A DNA stretch of 55,625 bases from Pseudomonadota bacterium (GTDB taxonomy: Bacteria; Pseudomonadota; Gammaproteobacteria; Xanthomonadales; Rhodanobacteraceae). The position numbers were made by a program, and so were the translations under genes. Location: assembly GCA_021794575.1 (NCBI GenBank), contig JAJYQO010000001.1, forward strand, positions 1 to 55,625, written 5' to 3'. The first letter of the stretch is position 1; each line of letters starts with the position of its first letter. Below the pieces are notes generated by a model. That model did not search any database. It had not been told where the DNA came from and saw only the letters and a program-made list of their open reading frames with translations. Below are positions 10,081 through 19,608 of this stretch, piece by piece.

Positions 10081-11394
10081 TCATGCGGCCACCCCGATGT
10101 CGCCATCGACCAGCGAACGACCGTGCTCCACGTAGTGCTCGAACTCGTGCCAGTAGTGGCGCAGGAAACCCTGTACCGGCCAGGCGGCGGCCTCGCCGAA
10201 GGCGCAGATGGTGTGGCCTTCGATCTGTCCGGCGATGGCCTTCAGGCGGTGCAGGTCGTCGGGCGTGCCCTTGCCTTCGACGATGCGGGTCAGCACGCGG
10301 TACATCCAGCCGGTGCCTTCGCGACAGGGCGTGCACTGGCCGCAGGATTCGGCGTAATAGAAACGACTGATGCGCTGGCAAGCGCGCACCATGCAGGTAG
10401 TCTCGTCCATCACGATCACCGCGCCGGAGCCGAGGCCGGAGCCGGCCTTCTGGATGGCGTCGTAGTCCATGGTCAGGCCCAGCATCGTCTCGCCCGGCAG
10501 TACCGGCATCGATGAGCCGCCCGGAATCACCGCCTTGAGCTTGCGCCCACCGCGCACGCCGCCGGCCATCGCCAGCAGATCCTTGAACGGCGTACCGAGG
10601 CGGATCTCGAAATTGCCGGGCTGGTTGACGTGACCCGATACCGAAAAGATCTTCGGCCCGCCGTTGTTGGGCTTGCCCTGGGCCAGGAACCAATCGGCGC
10701 CCTTGCGCAAAATGGCCGGCACCGAAGCGTAGGTCTCGGTGTTGTTGATCGTGGTCGGTTTGCCGTACAAGCCGTAGTTGGCGGGAAACGGTGGCTTGAA
10801 GCGCGGCTGGCCCTTCTTGCCTTCCAGCGATTCCATCAGCGCGGTTTCCTCACCGCAGATGTAGGCGCCGGCGCCCAGCGCGTTGTGGATGTCGATATCG
10901 ATGCCCGAGCCCTGGATGTTCCTACCCAGCAGGCCGGCAGCGTAGGCCTCCTGCAACGCCAGCTCGACGTGCTCGAACGGCTCGTGATGGAACTCGCCGC
11001 GCAGGTAGTTGTAAGCCACCGTGCTGCCGGTGGCGTAGCAGGCGATGGCCATGCCCTCGATCACCGCATGCGGGTTGAAGCGCAGGATGTCGCGGTCCTT
11101 GCAGGTGCCCGGCTCGGACTCGTCCGAGTTGCAGAGGATGTACTTCTGCATCGCACCCTTGGGCATGAACGACCACTTCAGGCCGGTTGGAAAGCCCGCG
11201 CCGCCGCGGCCGCGCAGGCCCGATTTTTTGACTTCGTCGATGATCGAGGTCGGGTCCGGTTTTTCGGCCAGGATCTTCTTCCAGGCCTGGTAACCGCCCG
11301 TCTTCAAATAGTTCTCCAGCGACCACGGCGTGTCGAAATGCAGCGTGGTGTAGACGGCCTGGTGCTCTTCGGGTGCGGGTCCGTATGCCATCAT
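10081..11394 (-). CDS. nuoF: NADH-quinone oxidoreductase subunit F, NADH-binding
   Basis: The product has 437 residues and is the flavoprotein that oxidises NADH with FMN. The glycine-rich NADH loop [10 protein letters not shown] is at residues 62-71, the FMN region has [15 protein letters not shown], and the N3 [4Fe-4S] ligands are C351, C354, C357 ([12 protein letters not shown]) and C397. Two ATG codons occur in tandem (11394 and 11391); the first is taken, with AGGT as ribosome site, five bases after the nuoE stop. It forms the N-module with NuoE and NuoG. Confidence 0.97.
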   Translation of the reverse strand: MMAYGPAPEEHQAVYTTLHFDTPWSLENYLKTGGYQAWKKILAEKPDPTSIIDEVKKSGLRGRGGAGFPTGLKWSFMPKGAMQKYILCNSDESEPGTCKDRDILRFNPHAVIEGMAIACYATGSTVAYNYLRGEFHHEPFEHVELALQEAYAAGLLGRNIQGSGIDIDIHNALGAGAYICGEETALMESLEGKKGQPRFKPPFPANYGLYGKPTTINNTETYASVPAILRKGADWFLAQGKPNNGGPKIFSVSGHVNQPGNFEIRLGTPFKDLLAMAGGVRGGRKLKAVIPGGSSMPVLPGETMLGLTMDYDAIQKAGSGLGSGAVIVMDETTCMVRACQRISRFYYAESCGQCTPCREGTGWMYRVLTRIVEGKGTPDDLHRLKAIAGQIEGHTICAFGEAAAWPVQGFLRHYWHEFEHYVEHGRSLVDGDIGVAA

Positions 11395-11399
11395 CAACC

Positions 11400-11927
11400 T
11401 CACTTCAAACCATCGAGGATCTGGTCGAGCTTCTGCGCCGTCAGCCGCTCGTGGTAATGGCCGTCGACGACCATCATCGGCGCACCGGCGCAGGCGGCCA
11501 GACATTCCTCTTCACGCTTCAGGAAGATGCGCCCGTCGGACGTGCTCTCGCCCAGACGGATGCCCAACTTCTGCTCGCAGTGGCGCACCAGATCCTCGGC
11601 GCCATTGAGCCAGCACGAAATATTGGTGCAAATCGCCACGTTGTGGCGGCCCACCGGCTCGAGCTGGAACATCGAGTAGAAACTGGCTACCTCGTAGGCC
11701 CATACCGGCGGAATGCCCAGGTACCCGGCCACCGCGGCGATCAGCGCATCGGTGAGATGGCCGCCATTCTGTTGCTGCGCCGCCATCAGCGCCTGCAACG
11801 TCGCCGAACGGCGGCGGTCGGCCGGAAACTTGGTCAGCCAGTGCTCGATTTCCGCGCGCGTTTCCGCGCTCAGCACCGTCGCGGGATCGATGTCCCTGAC
11901 CAGATCGAAATTGCCGGTTGCTCGCAT
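11400..11927 (-). CDS. nuoE: NADH-quinone oxidoreductase subunit E, [2Fe-2S]
   Basis: This is a 175-residue thioredoxin-fold subunit of the NADH dehydrogenase module, holding cluster N1a. Ligands C100 and C105 (CTNISC) and C142 and C146 (ECLAAC) are in the expected spacing. The ATG at 11927 was chosen from the family N-terminus; the frame is open much further upstream, but that stretch is antisense-frame shadow of nuoD. It is followed five bases later by nuoF. Confidence 0.96.
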   Translation of the reverse strand: MRATGNFDLVRDIDPATVLSAETRAEIEHWLTKFPADRRRSATLQALMAAQQQNGGHLTDALIAAVAGYLGIPPVWAYEVASFYSMFQLEPVGRHNVAICTNISCWLNGAEDLVRHCEQKLGIRLGESTSDGRIFLKREEECLAACAGAPMMVVDGHYHERLTAQKLDQILDGLK

Positions 11928-11941
11928 CGTTTGCTTCCCGA

Positions 11942-13195
11942 TCAGCGGTCGATTTCGCCGAAGACCACGTCGTAGGTGCCGATCATGGCCACCACATCGG
12001 CCAGCATGTGGCCGCGCACGATCTCGTCCATCGAGGACAGGTGCACGAATCCCGGAGCGCGCACCTTGACGCGGAACGGCTTGTTGGCGCCGTCCGAAAT
12101 CATGTACACGCCGAACTCGCCCTTGGGCGCCTCCACCGCGCTGTAGCACTCGCCGGCCGGTACCGTGTAGCCCTCGGTGAACAGCTTGAAGTGGTGGATC
12201 AGCGCTTCCATGTCTTCCTTCATGTCCGCACGCTGCGGCGGGATGATCTTGTGGCTTTCCAGGATCACCGGGCCGGGATTGCGGCGCAGCCATTCCACGC
12301 ACTGCCGGATGATGCGGTTGGACTGGCGCATCTCGGCCATGCGCACCAGATAACGGTCGTAGCAATCGCCGTTGGCGCCAACCGGAATGTCGAAATCCAC
12401 ATCGGCATAGGCCGCGTAGGGCTGCTTCTTGCGCAAATCCCAGGCGATGCCCGAGCCGCGCAGCATCGGGCCGGTCATGCCCCAGGCACGCGCCTGTTCC
12501 GGGCTGACCACGCCGATGCCTACCGTGCGCTGCTTCCAGATGCGGTTGTTGGTAAGCAGTTCCTCGTATTCGTCGACCTTGTGCGGGAAGTCCTCGCTGA
12601 AGGCATCGAGGAAATCCAGCATCGAGCCCTGCCGCCACTGGTTCAGGCGTTTGAGATCCTCGCCCTTGTGCCAGGGTGATTCGCGATACTGCGGCATCTG
12701 CGTCGGCAGGTCGCGGTAGACGCCACCCGGGCGGTAATAGGTTGCATGCATGCGCGCGCCGCTGACCGCCTCGTAGCAGTCCATCAGCTCCTCGCGTTCG
12801 CGGAAGGCGTACAGAAACACCGCCATCGCGCCCAGATCCAGCGCATTGGAGCCCACCCACATCAGGTGGTTGAGGATGCGCGTGATCTCGTCGAACAGCG
12901 TGCGGATGTACTGCGCGCGCGGCGGCGCCTGGATGCCCAGCAGCTTCTCGATGGCGCGCACGTAGGCGTGCTCGCTGCACATCATCGAGACGTAGTCCAG
13001 GCGGTCCATGTAGCCGATCGACTGGCTGAACGGCTTGGACTCGGCCAGCTTCTCGGTACCCCGGTGCAGCAACCCGATATGCGGATCGGCGCGCACCACC
13101 ACCTCGCCGTCCATCTCCAGGATCAGGCGCAGCACGCCGTGTGCGGCCGGGTGCTGCGGGCCGAAGTTCATCGTGTAGTTGCGGATCTCTTCCAT
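11942..13195 (-). CDS. nuoD: NADH-quinone oxidoreductase subunit D
   Basis: The product has 417 residues and is the 49-kDa-type subunit forming the quinone pocket with NuoB, evolutionarily related to the large subunit of NiFe hydrogenases. The N-terminus [15 protein letters not shown] contains the conserved histidine of the quinone site, and [12 protein letters not shown] follows. The C-terminus ends on the conserved DVVFGEIDR. It is separate from nuoC here, unlike the fused nuoCD of E. coli. The gap to nuoC is 7 bases. Confidence 0.97.
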   Translation of the reverse strand: MEEIRNYTMNFGPQHPAAHGVLRLILEMDGEVVVRADPHIGLLHRGTEKLAESKPFSQSIGYMDRLDYVSMMCSEHAYVRAIEKLLGIQAPPRAQYIRTLFDEITRILNHLMWVGSNALDLGAMAVFLYAFREREELMDCYEAVSGARMHATYYRPGGVYRDLPTQMPQYRESPWHKGEDLKRLNQWRQGSMLDFLDAFSEDFPHKVDEYEELLTNNRIWKQRTVGIGVVSPEQARAWGMTGPMLRGSGIAWDLRKKQPYAAYADVDFDIPVGANGDCYDRYLVRMAEMRQSNRIIRQCVEWLRRNPGPVILESHKIIPPQRADMKEDMEALIHHFKLFTEGYTVPAGECYSAVEAPKGEFGVYMISDGANKPFRVKVRAPGFVHLSSMDEIVRGHMLADVVAMIGTYDVVFGEIDR

Positions 13196-13202
13196 GGCGG
13201 CC

Positions 13203-13931
13203 TCAGTTGCTGCGCCAGGGGTCGGCCGTTTCCGCGGCCGCCTGCTCGTAGCGCGAGTCCTCGCGCACCACGCGCGGCACCAGCACGCGCGGCTCGATGC
13301 TCACCGGCTGATACACCACGCGTTGCCGCTCGGGGTCGTAGCGCACTTCGACATTGCCGATCAGCGGGAAATCCTTGCGGAAGGCGTGGCCGACAAAACC
13401 GTAATCGGTGAGGATGCGGCGCAGATCGGGATGACCGTCGAAGACGATCCCGAACAGGTCGAACGCCTCGCGCTCGAACCAGTTGGCGGCCGGCCACACG
13501 GCGGTGACCGAGGGCACCATCGGCAGGCCCTGGTCGGCGCAGAACACGCGCACGCGCAGGCGGCGATTGTGCTGCAGCGAAAGCAGATGCAGGACCGCGG
13601 CGTAGCGGCGCGGCATGTCGGCGTCGCGCGGACGGCCGTCCCAGTCGAAGCGGCCGGGGCCCGCGCCCTCGACGCCGCGCGAGTAACCCTTGCTGGTGAC
13701 CTGCTCGGAGGTCTCCCATTCGGACTGTCCGTGTCCCAGGTAGTCCACACCGCACAGATCGATGAGTTCCTCGAACGCCAACTCGTCGCTGTCGCGCAGA
13801 TTGCGCGCCACGGCCAGCAGGTCGCCGGGCGCGACCTCGATGGTGACCTCGTCCAGACGCTGGCTACAACTCAGCAATTGCGCATCGAAGCGCGCCTGCA
13901 GTTGCTCGATCAGTGTCGCTGTTGCATTCAT
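13203..13931 (-). CDS. nuoC: NADH-quinone oxidoreductase subunit C
   Basis: The product has 242 residues and is the 30-kDa-type hydrophilic subunit of the complex I quinone module. The signature [31 protein letters not shown] region is recognisable (roughly residues 145-175), followed by HAFRKDFPL. There is a C-terminal extension after the RVVYQP segment, of the size usual in Xanthomonadales. The ATG lies 7 bases after nuoB. Confidence 0.95.
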   Translation of the reverse strand: MNATATLIEQLQARFDAQLLSCSQRLDEVTIEVAPGDLLAVARNLRDSDELAFEELIDLCGVDYLGHGQSEWETSEQVTSKGYSRGVEGAGPGRFDWDGRPRDADMPRRYAAVLHLLSLQHNRRLRVRVFCADQGLPMVPSVTAVWPAANWFEREAFDLFGIVFDGHPDLRRILTDYGFVGHAFRKDFPLIGNVEVRYDPERQRVVYQPVSIEPRVLVPRVVREDSRYEQAAAETADPWRSN

Positions 13932-13938
13932 GCGGACC

Positions 13939-14493
13939 TCAACGCGCGATCGTGCTGGTGCGACGGATCTTCTGCTGCAGTTGCAGGATGCCGTGGATCA
14001 GGGCCTCGGCCGTGGGCGGGCAACCCGGCACGTAGATGTCCACCGGCACGATGCGGTCGCAGCCGCGCACCACCGAGTAGGAATAGTGGTAATAGCCACC
14101 GCCATTGGCGCACGAGCCCATCGAGATCACCCATTTGGGGTCGGGCATCTGGTCGTAGACCTTGCGCAGCGCCGGCGCCATCTTGTTGACCAGGGTGCCG
14201 GCGACGATCATCACGTCGCTCTGGCGCGGGCTGGGGCGGAAGATCACGCCGTAGCGGTCGAGGTCGAGGCGCGCCGCGCCGGCGTGCATCATCTCCACCG
14301 CGCAGCAAGCCAGACCGAAGGTCATCGGCCACATCGAGCCGGTGCGCGCCCAATTCATCAACCTGTCGAGATTGGTGGTGGCGAAGCCGCGCTGCAGGAC
14401 GGGATTGTCGGGCGCCGGCCGCAGGATGTCGTCGACCACGTTCAGCGGCTTGGGGTTGTGCATCACCCGGTCGATGTTCTCGATCATTCCCAT
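13939..14493 (-). CDS. nuoB: NADH-quinone oxidoreductase subunit B, cluster N2
   Basis: The product has 184 residues. It binds the terminal [4Fe-4S] cluster N2 that reduces ubiquinone. The ligands are the tandem C63-C64 ([10 protein letters not shown]), C128 (GSCANGG) and C158 (VPGCPP). The start [11 protein letters not shown] overlaps the nuoA stop by 10 bases. A longer in-frame extension covers nuoA and is not coding. Confidence 0.97.
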   Translation of the reverse strand: MGMIENIDRVMHNPKPLNVVDDILRPAPDNPVLQRGFATTNLDRLMNWARTGSMWPMTFGLACCAVEMMHAGAARLDLDRYGVIFRPSPRQSDVMIVAGTLVNKMAPALRKVYDQMPDPKWVISMGSCANGGGYYHYSYSVVRGCDRIVPVDIYVPGCPPTAEALIHGILQLQQKIRRTSTIAR

Positions 14494-14840
14494 TCGAGTG
14501 CTCCCTTCTTCCAGATGTAGATGAAGCCCACCACCAGCAGAGCGATGAACAGGACCATCTCGATCAGCGCCACCAGACCGATGCGGTCGAACACCACCGC
14601 CCAGGGAAACAGGAAGGCGATCTCGAGGTCGAAGATGATGAACAGGATGGCGATGAGGTAGTAGCGCACGTCGAACTTCATGCGCGCATCCTCGAAGGCC
14701 TCGAAGCCGCACTCGTAGGGCGAGAGCTTCTGCGCCGCGGGACGCCTGGGCGCCACCACCAGACCGATAGTCAGCAGGGCCATACCCAGGCCTGCAGCGA
14801 CGGCCATGAACAGCAAAATCGGCCAGTATTGAGCGAGCAC
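14484..14840 (-). CDS. nuoA: NADH-quinone oxidoreductase subunit A
   Basis: This is a 118-residue membrane subunit with three helices and the conserved [24 protein letters not shown] segment on the quinone-facing loop. The start is set at a GTG (14840), giving [11 protein letters not shown] as in homologues, with GGAGG about 11 bases upstream. ATG codons further upstream (14876, 14903) would add non-homologous residues and run towards the tRNA 3' end. It is the first gene of the nuo operon, about 53 bases downstream of tRNA-Leu, so it probably shares the upstream transcript. Confidence 0.9.
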   Translation of the reverse strand: MLAQYWPILLFMAVAAGLGMALLTIGLVVAPRRPAAQKLSPYECGFEAFEDARMKFDVRYYLIAILFIIFDLEIAFLFPWAVVFDRIGLVALIEMVLFIALLVVGFIYIWKKGALEWE

Positions 14841-14893
14841 GGCTCCAGCGACCTCCGCGGCTAGCACGGCGCACATCGCGCAGTGTGTGACTG

Positions 14894-14978
14894 TGGTGCC
14901 CAAGGGGGGACTCGAACCCCCACGACTTGCGTCGCTACCACCTCAAGGTAGTGCGTCTACCAATTCCGCCACCTGGGC
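14894..14978 (-). tRNA. leuU: tRNA-Leu (anticodon GAG), CCA encoded
   Basis: An 85-base tRNA reads on the minus strand from GCCCAGGTGGCGGAATTGG through the anticodon loop CTTGAGGT (anticodon GAG), a long variable arm, the T arm GGGGGTTCGAGTCCCCC, and the 3' end TTGGGCACCA. The type II variable arm and anticodon fix the identity. No promoter of its own is seen in the 28 bases after secG, so it is likely processed from a tpiA-secG-leuU-nuo transcript. secG-leuU adjacency matches E. coli. Confidence 0.95.
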
Positions 14979-15006
14979 AAACGGTGTGATGCAAAGAACG
15001 ATTGCG

Positions 15007-15414
15007 TTACTTGCCGCCGGCTGGCTCCTTGCCTGGCGGATTGGGCGCCGCCGGCGGCGTCGCCGTGGGCACAACGGGAACACGCGCTGCGACCGAGGAC
15101 GGCGCAGCGGCCGGAGGCTTGGCGGCGGGCACAGCGCCCGCCATCACGCCCAGACCTGCCTGTGCGTTGCTGGCCGGCGCCCCGCTGCGGCTGAGATAGA
15201 TGGCCATACCCAGACTCACCACGAAAAACAGCGTGGCCAGCACGGCGGTGGCGCGCGACAGAAAGCTCGCCGACCCGCGCGCACCAAACACGGTGCCCGA
15301 AGCACCGCCGCCGAAGCCGGCGCCGGCATTCGCGCCGTCACCGCGTTGCAGCAGGATCAGCACGATCATGGATGCCGCGATCAGCACGTAGAGGATGGAA
15401 AAAATCGTGAACAT
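15007..15414 (-). CDS. secG: protein-export membrane protein SecG
   Basis: The product has 135 residues and is the small SecYEG translocon subunit. Two membrane helices (about residues 4-22 and 55-75) flank the characteristic LLQRGDGANAGAGFGGG loop. The C-terminal 50 residues are alanine- and proline-rich, as in many long SecG proteins. The ATG at 15414 matches the family start (MFTIFSILYVLIA). Upstream is tpiA and downstream tRNA-Leu, a conserved neighbourhood. Confidence 0.95.
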   Translation of the reverse strand: MFTIFSILYVLIAASMIVLILLQRGDGANAGAGFGGGASGTVFGARGSASFLSRATAVLATLFFVVSLGMAIYLSRSGAPASNAQAGLGVMAGAVPAAKPPAAAPSSVAARVPVVPTATPPAAPNPPGKEPAGGK

Positions 15415-15451
15415 GGGCCTGACTTGGTTGACGTGCTCGGCGCTGACGTGC

Positions 15452-16189
15452 TCAGCGTGCCGCCGCGCAGATGGCCAGAAACTCGTTGGCATCCAGCGCG
15501 GCACCACCTACCAGCCCTCCATCGACATCGGGCTGGGCAAACAGTTCCGGCGCATTGGCGGCCTTGACGCTGCCGCCATAAAGCACCCGAATCAGCTTTG
15601 AAAGTTTAGCATCGCGTGCCGCGAGTTGGCTACGGATGAAGGCATGCGCGGCCTGCACCTGTGCGGCCGTCGCCGTGCACCCGGTGCCGATGGCCCACAC
15701 TGGCTCGTAGGCGATGGTGAGCAGCGCGCTGCGCTCGCCCAGCACGCGCAGCGGCGTGGCCAGCTGCGCCGCGAGGGTAGCCTCGGTAGTGCCGTGCTCG
15801 CGCTGCTGCAGCGTCTCGCCAACGCACAAGATGGGCATGAGTCCCTGCTCGAACGCGCGCTCGAGCTTGGCCGTGATCAACAGGTCGTCCTCGTGATGGT
15901 ATTGACGCCGCTCCGAATGCCCGGCCAGCACGCGCCGCACGCCGAGATCGGCCAGCATCGCTGCGGACACTTCGCCGGTATAGGCGCCCTGTGCGTGCGC
16001 GCTGAGATCCTGGGCCCCGATGTCCAGCCTGCCTTCCGCCAACGCAAGCGCTTGCGCCAGGTATGGAAACGGCGGAAATACCGCCACCTCGCAACTTGGC
16101 GGACGCGCGGCCAGCGCGCTGAGCAGTTGTTCGGTCAGCGCACGCGATCCATGCATCTTCCAGTTGGCGGCAACCAATTTCCGTCGCAT
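15452..16189 (-). CDS. tpiA: triosephosphate isomerase
   Basis: This 245-residue TIM-barrel enzyme interconverts dihydroxyacetone phosphate and glyceraldehyde 3-phosphate. Visible signatures are N8 and K10 of AANWKMHG, the catalytic histidine in AGHSERRQYH, the catalytic glutamate in AYEPVWAIGTG, and the C-terminal phosphate loop LYGGSV with VGGAAL. A strong purine-rich ribosome site (GGGGGAGG) lies 5 bases before the ATG. It begins the tpiA-secG-leuU-nuo direction of transcription. Confidence 0.97.
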   Translation of the reverse strand: MRRKLVAANWKMHGSRALTEQLLSALAARPPSCEVAVFPPFPYLAQALALAEGRLDIGAQDLSAHAQGAYTGEVSAAMLADLGVRRVLAGHSERRQYHHEDDLLITAKLERAFEQGLMPILCVGETLQQREHGTTEATLAAQLATPLRVLGERSALLTIAYEPVWAIGTGCTATAAQVQAAHAFIRSQLAARDAKLSKLIRVLYGGSVKAANAPELFAQPDVDGGLVGGAALDANEFLAICAAAR

Positions 16190-16219
16190 GAAACCTCCCC
16201 CTCCCCCGAAGCCATGTCA

Positions 16220-16248
16220 GCATAACCAGCGTGCATTCGCGGCAGCAA
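16220..16248 (-). promoter_or_regulatory. candidate promoter upstream of tpiA
   Basis: On the minus strand TTGCTG (16248-16243) and TTATGC (16225-16220) are separated by 17 bases, about 30 bases before the tpiA ATG. It is a moderate sigma70 match placed in the only divergent gap upstream of the tpiA-secG-leuU-nuo gene string, so it may serve that long transcript. Confidence 0.35.
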
Positions 16249-16289
16249 TGCAGACAATGCGGCAACGGCAACCGGGAATGGAGATGGAA

Positions 16290-17132
16290 ATGGCGATGTC
16301 GCGAACGCAACGTCGGGCCCTGGTCACCGGCGCCTCATCCGGCATCGGCGCCGCCTTCGCCCGCGCGCTGGCGCAGCGCGGCTATGCGCTGGCGCTGACC
16401 GCGCGCCGCCGCGAGCGCCTCGAAACGCTGGCCGCCGAGTTGCGCGCTGCGCACGGCGTCGAGGTGGCCGTGTACGCGGAGGATCTTGCCGATCCCGCCG
16501 CGCCGCAGCGCCTGGTCGCCACGCTCGAACGCGACGGCCTCGCCGTGGACCTGCTGATCAACAACGCCGGCTATGGCGTGCCCGGCACCTTCGACGCCAG
16601 CCCGTGGCCGCGGCACGCCGACTTCATCCAGGTGCTGATCACCGCGCCCACCGAGCTGGCGCACCGCCTGCTGCCCGGCATGCGGGCGCGCGGGCATGGC
16701 CGCATCGTCAACGTCGCTTCGCTGGCTGGGCACTTGCCGGGCACGCCGGGCCATACCCTGTACGCAGCCGCCAAGGCTTACCTGATCAAGTTTTCGCAGT
16801 CGCTGGCGCTGGAAAACCGCGGCCACGGCGTGCACGTGACCGCGCTCTGCCCCGGCTTCACCTACTCGGAGTTCCACGACGTCACCGGCGCCCGTGCCCT
16901 GGTCTCGAAGATGCCCGCGCGAATGTGGATGCACGCCGACACCGTCGTCGCGCAAGGCCTCGCAGCCGTCGAACGCGGCGACATCGTCTACATCAACGGC
17001 CGCCTCAACCGCGCGATCAAGACCCTGTTCAAGCTGCTGCCTGATCGCGTAGCGCTGGCGCTGATCGCGCGCCGCTCGCGGCGGTTTCGGGTCATGCAGG
17101 GCGCGGGGACGGGAAAGGCACCCGAGCGCTGA
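16290..17132 (+). CDS. short-chain dehydrogenase/reductase (SDR), DltE/YqjQ-like
   Basis: The product is about 280 residues with a classical Rossmann SDR fold. The cofactor motif TGASSGIGAAFARAL is at the N-terminus, NNAGYG follows, and the active site is S (NVASLAGHL) with YAAAKAYL. An LCPGFT segment follows the active site. The substrate is unknown; this subfamily is often annotated as NAD(P)-dependent oxidoreductase acting on lipid-like compounds. Four in-frame ATG codons (16278, 16284, 16290, 16296) cluster at the start; 16290 has GGAG at the best spacing. It is divergent from tpiA. Confidence 0.88.
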   Translation: MAMSRTQRRALVTGASSGIGAAFARALAQRGYALALTARRRERLETLAAELRAAHGVEVAVYAEDLADPAAPQRLVATLERDGLAVDLLINNAGYGVPGTFDASPWPRHADFIQVLITAPTELAHRLLPGMRARGHGRIVNVASLAGHLPGTPGHTLYAAAKAYLIKFSQSLALENRGHGVHVTALCPGFTYSEFHDVTGARALVSKMPARMWMHADTVVAQGLAAVERGDIVYINGRLNRAIKTLFKLLPDRVALALIARRSRRFRVMQGAGTGKAPER

Positions 17133-17198
17133 TACCCCCTGACCCGGATTCGACCCCGATTCGCTCAAAACCCAGTATCTCGATGAGATTGTCCACAC

Positions 17199-17927
17199 GT
17201 GTTTGAACGCTTTCTGGAAGCCATCCGATTGCTGCAGCCGAATGCCTTTCGTATCGGGTGGTGGGCATGTCCGGTCTGCGGCTCCAGTCTTCAGGTACGC
17301 CTCAACGCCGATGAAATGGGCGTGCGCTGCGCGTGTTGTGGCGCATCGCCGGTCACCCAGTCCATCGTGGACGTGATTCGCAGCACGTGTGCGGATTTGT
17401 CCTCCATGTCCGTCTACGAGCTATCTTCCCGTGGAGCATTTGTCGATTGGCTCGCATCACGAGCAGGATCGTTGACAACCAGCGAGTACATCCCGGATGT
17501 GGCGCCGGGAAGTATCCACCATGGCGTACGCTGCGAGGATGTGCAACGGCTGACATTCGCGGATGGCGCGTTCGATCTGTGCACTTCCACCGAAGTGTTC
17601 GAACATGTCGTTGACGATCATGCAGGCTTCGTCCAAGTGCGACGCGTGTTGCGTCCCGGCGGCAGGTTCATCTTTACCGTACCGCTGAGCGGAGCCATGC
17701 ACACCGTCGAGCGTGTTCGCGTGCTCGATGGTCGATTGACGCACCTGCTCGAGCCCGAATACCACGGCGACCCGTTTTCCCGCAGCAAACAAGTCCTGTG
17801 CATGCGCAACTACGGAACCGATATCGTGGAACGGCTACACGATGCAGGGTTTTCGCGTGTCGAATTGACGCGTCCGGCATCCGCCATGATGCACTGCGCC
17901 CGTACGGTCGTTGTTGCTCGACGCTGA
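17199..17927 (+). CDS. methyltransferase domain protein with N-terminal zinc ribbon
   Basis: The product is 242 residues. An N-terminal CxxC pair set (C24/C27 and C44/C47) looks like a zinc ribbon. The C-terminal part resembles class I SAM methyltransferases of the Methyltransf_11 type: LTFADGAFDLCTSTEVFEHV, then RRVLRPGGRFIFTVPLS. The usual glycine-rich SAM motif I (GxGxG) is absent; the corresponding stretch reads SEYIPDVAPGSIHHG. It starts with GTG after an in-frame stop, with no clear ribosome site. The base composition is visibly less GC-rich than its neighbours, suggesting transfer. Substrate unknown. Confidence 0.72.
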   Translation: MFERFLEAIRLLQPNAFRIGWWACPVCGSSLQVRLNADEMGVRCACCGASPVTQSIVDVIRSTCADLSSMSVYELSSRGAFVDWLASRAGSLTTSEYIPDVAPGSIHHGVRCEDVQRLTFADGAFDLCTSTEVFEHVVDDHAGFVQVRRVLRPGGRFIFTVPLSGAMHTVERVRVLDGRLTHLLEPEYHGDPFSRSKQVLCMRNYGTDIVERLHDAGFSRVELTRPASAMMHCARTVVVARR

Positions 17928-17934
17928 TCTTCGT

Positions 17935-18633
17935 TCACACCCCGATCAACCTCGCCAGCGCGAACGCCGCCGCCGAGGCTAGCCCGCCGACCACCACCGT
18001 CTGCAGCGCGCCGCGCAACGCACCGGCGCCGGTGAGGCGACCCTTGAGCGCGCCGAAAGCGGCCAGCGCAGTCAGGGTGGCGACAATCGAGACCGCCAGC
18101 GCGCGCTCGACGCCGTCGACCAGCATGTACGGCAGCAGCGGCACCAGACCGCCGGCGATGTAGGCGCCGCCGATGGTCAGGGCACTGCGCAGCGCCCGAC
18201 CCGGCTGCGGCTGTTCCAGACCCAGTTCGTAGCGCATCATGAAATCGACCCAGGCGTCATGGTCGCGGCGAAAGGCGGCGAGGATCGGCTCGCAGTCCTG
18301 GCGGGTCAGGCCGTAGCGGTCGAATATCTCGACGACTTCGTCTTCCTCGTGCGCGCCGAGTTCGATCACCTCGCGCTGTTCGCGCCGGCGCTCGCTGGCG
18401 TAGTGCTCGGCATCGCTGCGCGCGGCCAAATAGCCGCCCAGGCCCATCGCGATCGCGCCGGCGGCGATCTCGGCCACGCCGGCGGTGACGATCAGACGGC
18501 TGGCGGCCACCGCGCCGGACAGGCCGGCGGCCAGCGCGAACGGCACGGTCAGGCCGTCGGCCATGCCGATCACCACGTCGCGCACGCTGTCGGAAGCGTT
18601 GAAGTGCTTTTCGCTGTGCGGAACGGTCGGCAT
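17935..18633 (-). CDS. VIT1/CCC1 family iron/manganese transporter
   Basis: The product has 232 residues and about five membrane helices. The N-terminal helix begins DVVIGMADGLTVPFALAAGLSG, the hallmark of the VIT/CCC1 family with its conserved D and M residues, followed by GAIAMGLGGYLAARSDAEHY and an acidic, charged cytoplasmic helix region (EVIELGAHEEDEVVEIFDRYGL) that binds metal in plant VIT1. Members move ferrous iron or manganese out of the cytosol. It converges on the methyltransferase gene with a 7-base gap. Confidence 0.9.
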   Translation of the reverse strand: MPTVPHSEKHFNASDSVRDVVIGMADGLTVPFALAAGLSGAVAASRLIVTAGVAEIAAGAIAMGLGGYLAARSDAEHYASERRREQREVIELGAHEEDEVVEIFDRYGLTRQDCEPILAAFRRDHDAWVDFMMRYELGLEQPQPGRALRSALTIGGAYIAGGLVPLLPYMLVDGVERALAVSIVATLTALAAFGALKGRLTGAGALRGALQTVVVGGLASAAAFALARLIGV

Positions 18634-18672
18634 GGCGTGGCTCCTCGCGCCGGCCGGCGCACGGTGGATGGA

Positions 18673-19608
18673 TCAGATCAGACGAATCTCGCGCAGACGC
18701 TCGAGCAGGTAGTCGTGCGCGCTGATCGGCCGCGGATAGCGACTCGGATTGCCGGCGCTGACGCACGCCGGCAGCACGTCGATCAGGAAATCCGGATTGG
18801 GGTGCAGAAAAAACGGTACCGAGTAGCGCGGCTTGCGCGCGTTGGCGTTGCGTGGGTTGACCACGCGGTGGGTGGTCGAGGGATACACGTGGTTGCTCAG
18901 GCGCTGCAGCATGTCGCCGATGTTGACCACGATCGCGTCGCCGGCGGTGGTGATCGGAATCCAGCGGCCGTCGCGGTCCAGTACCTCGAGCCCTTCCGCA
19001 CTGGCGCCCACCAGCAGGGTGATGAAATTGATGTCCTCGTGCGCGCCGGCGCGCACGTTGGGCACGTCGTCGGTCTCGATCGGCGGGTAGTGGATCGGGC
19101 GCAGGATCGAATTGCCCTGGTCGACTTTGTCGTCGAACCAGCGCTCCGGCAAGCCGATGTGCAGTGCCAGCGCGCGCAGCACGCGCGTTCCAAGCTGATC
19201 CAGCGCCTGGTACAACGCGTAGCCGTGCTCGCGGAAACCGGCGACTTCGCTCGGCCACAGGTTGGGCGGCATGACACCGACGTATTTCGAATCGCGGGGA
19301 ATCTCGCGGCCGATGTGCCAGAATTCCTTGAGGTCCGGGTACTGGCTGTCCTTGGCGGTCTCGACCTTGAATGGGGTGTAGCCGCGCGCGCCGCCGCCAC
19401 CGACGACGTGATACTTGCGTTTGACCGCGTCGGGCAACGCGAAAAACTGCCGGAATACGGCGTAGGCGCGTTCGATCGACGCCGCTTCGATGCCATGGCC
19501 GGTGATGCAGCAGAATCCGAACTCGCGGTAGGCGGCACCCATCTCGGCCACGAATCGCCCGCGCTCGGTGTCGTAGCGGCGGATATCGAGGGTGGGAACC
19601 TGTTTCAT
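18673..19608 (-). CDS. isopenicillin N synthase-like 2OG-Fe(II) oxygenase
   Basis: The product has 311 residues. A DIOX_N domain ([22 protein letters not shown]) is followed by a double-stranded beta-helix with the iron triad H180, D182 ([11 protein letters not shown]) and H247 (STTHRVVNP), and an R261-Y-S263 motif that in this superfamily binds 2-oxoglutarate or substrate. It belongs to the IPNS/flavonol-synthase-like group; the substrate is not known. The ATG overlaps the glmM stop by 4 bases (ATGA), so its translation is coupled to that of a cell-wall precursor enzyme. Confidence 0.88.
   Translation of the reverse strand: MKQVPTLDIRRYDTERGRFVAEMGAAYREFGFCCITGHGIEAASIERAYAVFRQFFALPDAVKRKYHVVGGGGARGYTPFKVETAKDSQYPDLKEFWHIGREIPRDSKYVGVMPPNLWPSEVAGFREHGYALYQALDQLGTRVLRALALHIGLPERWFDDKVDQGNSILRPIHYPPIETDDVPNVRAGAHEDINFITLLVGASAEGLEVLDRDGRWIPITTAGDAIVVNIGDMLQRLSNHVYPSTTHRVVNPRNANARKPRYSVPFFLHPNPDFLIDVLPACVSAGNPSRYPRPISAHDYLLERLREIRLI

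Noticed and set aside
9903-10106. N-terminal extension of NuoG through the repeat
   Set aside because: The added residues are translated heptamers, the family starts at the ATG at 9902, and that ATG has a good ribosome site.
14484-14903. Longer NuoA starting at ATG 14903 or 14876
   Set aside because: The first runs into the tRNA-Leu 3' end and neither has a ribosome site; homologues begin at the GTG at 14840.
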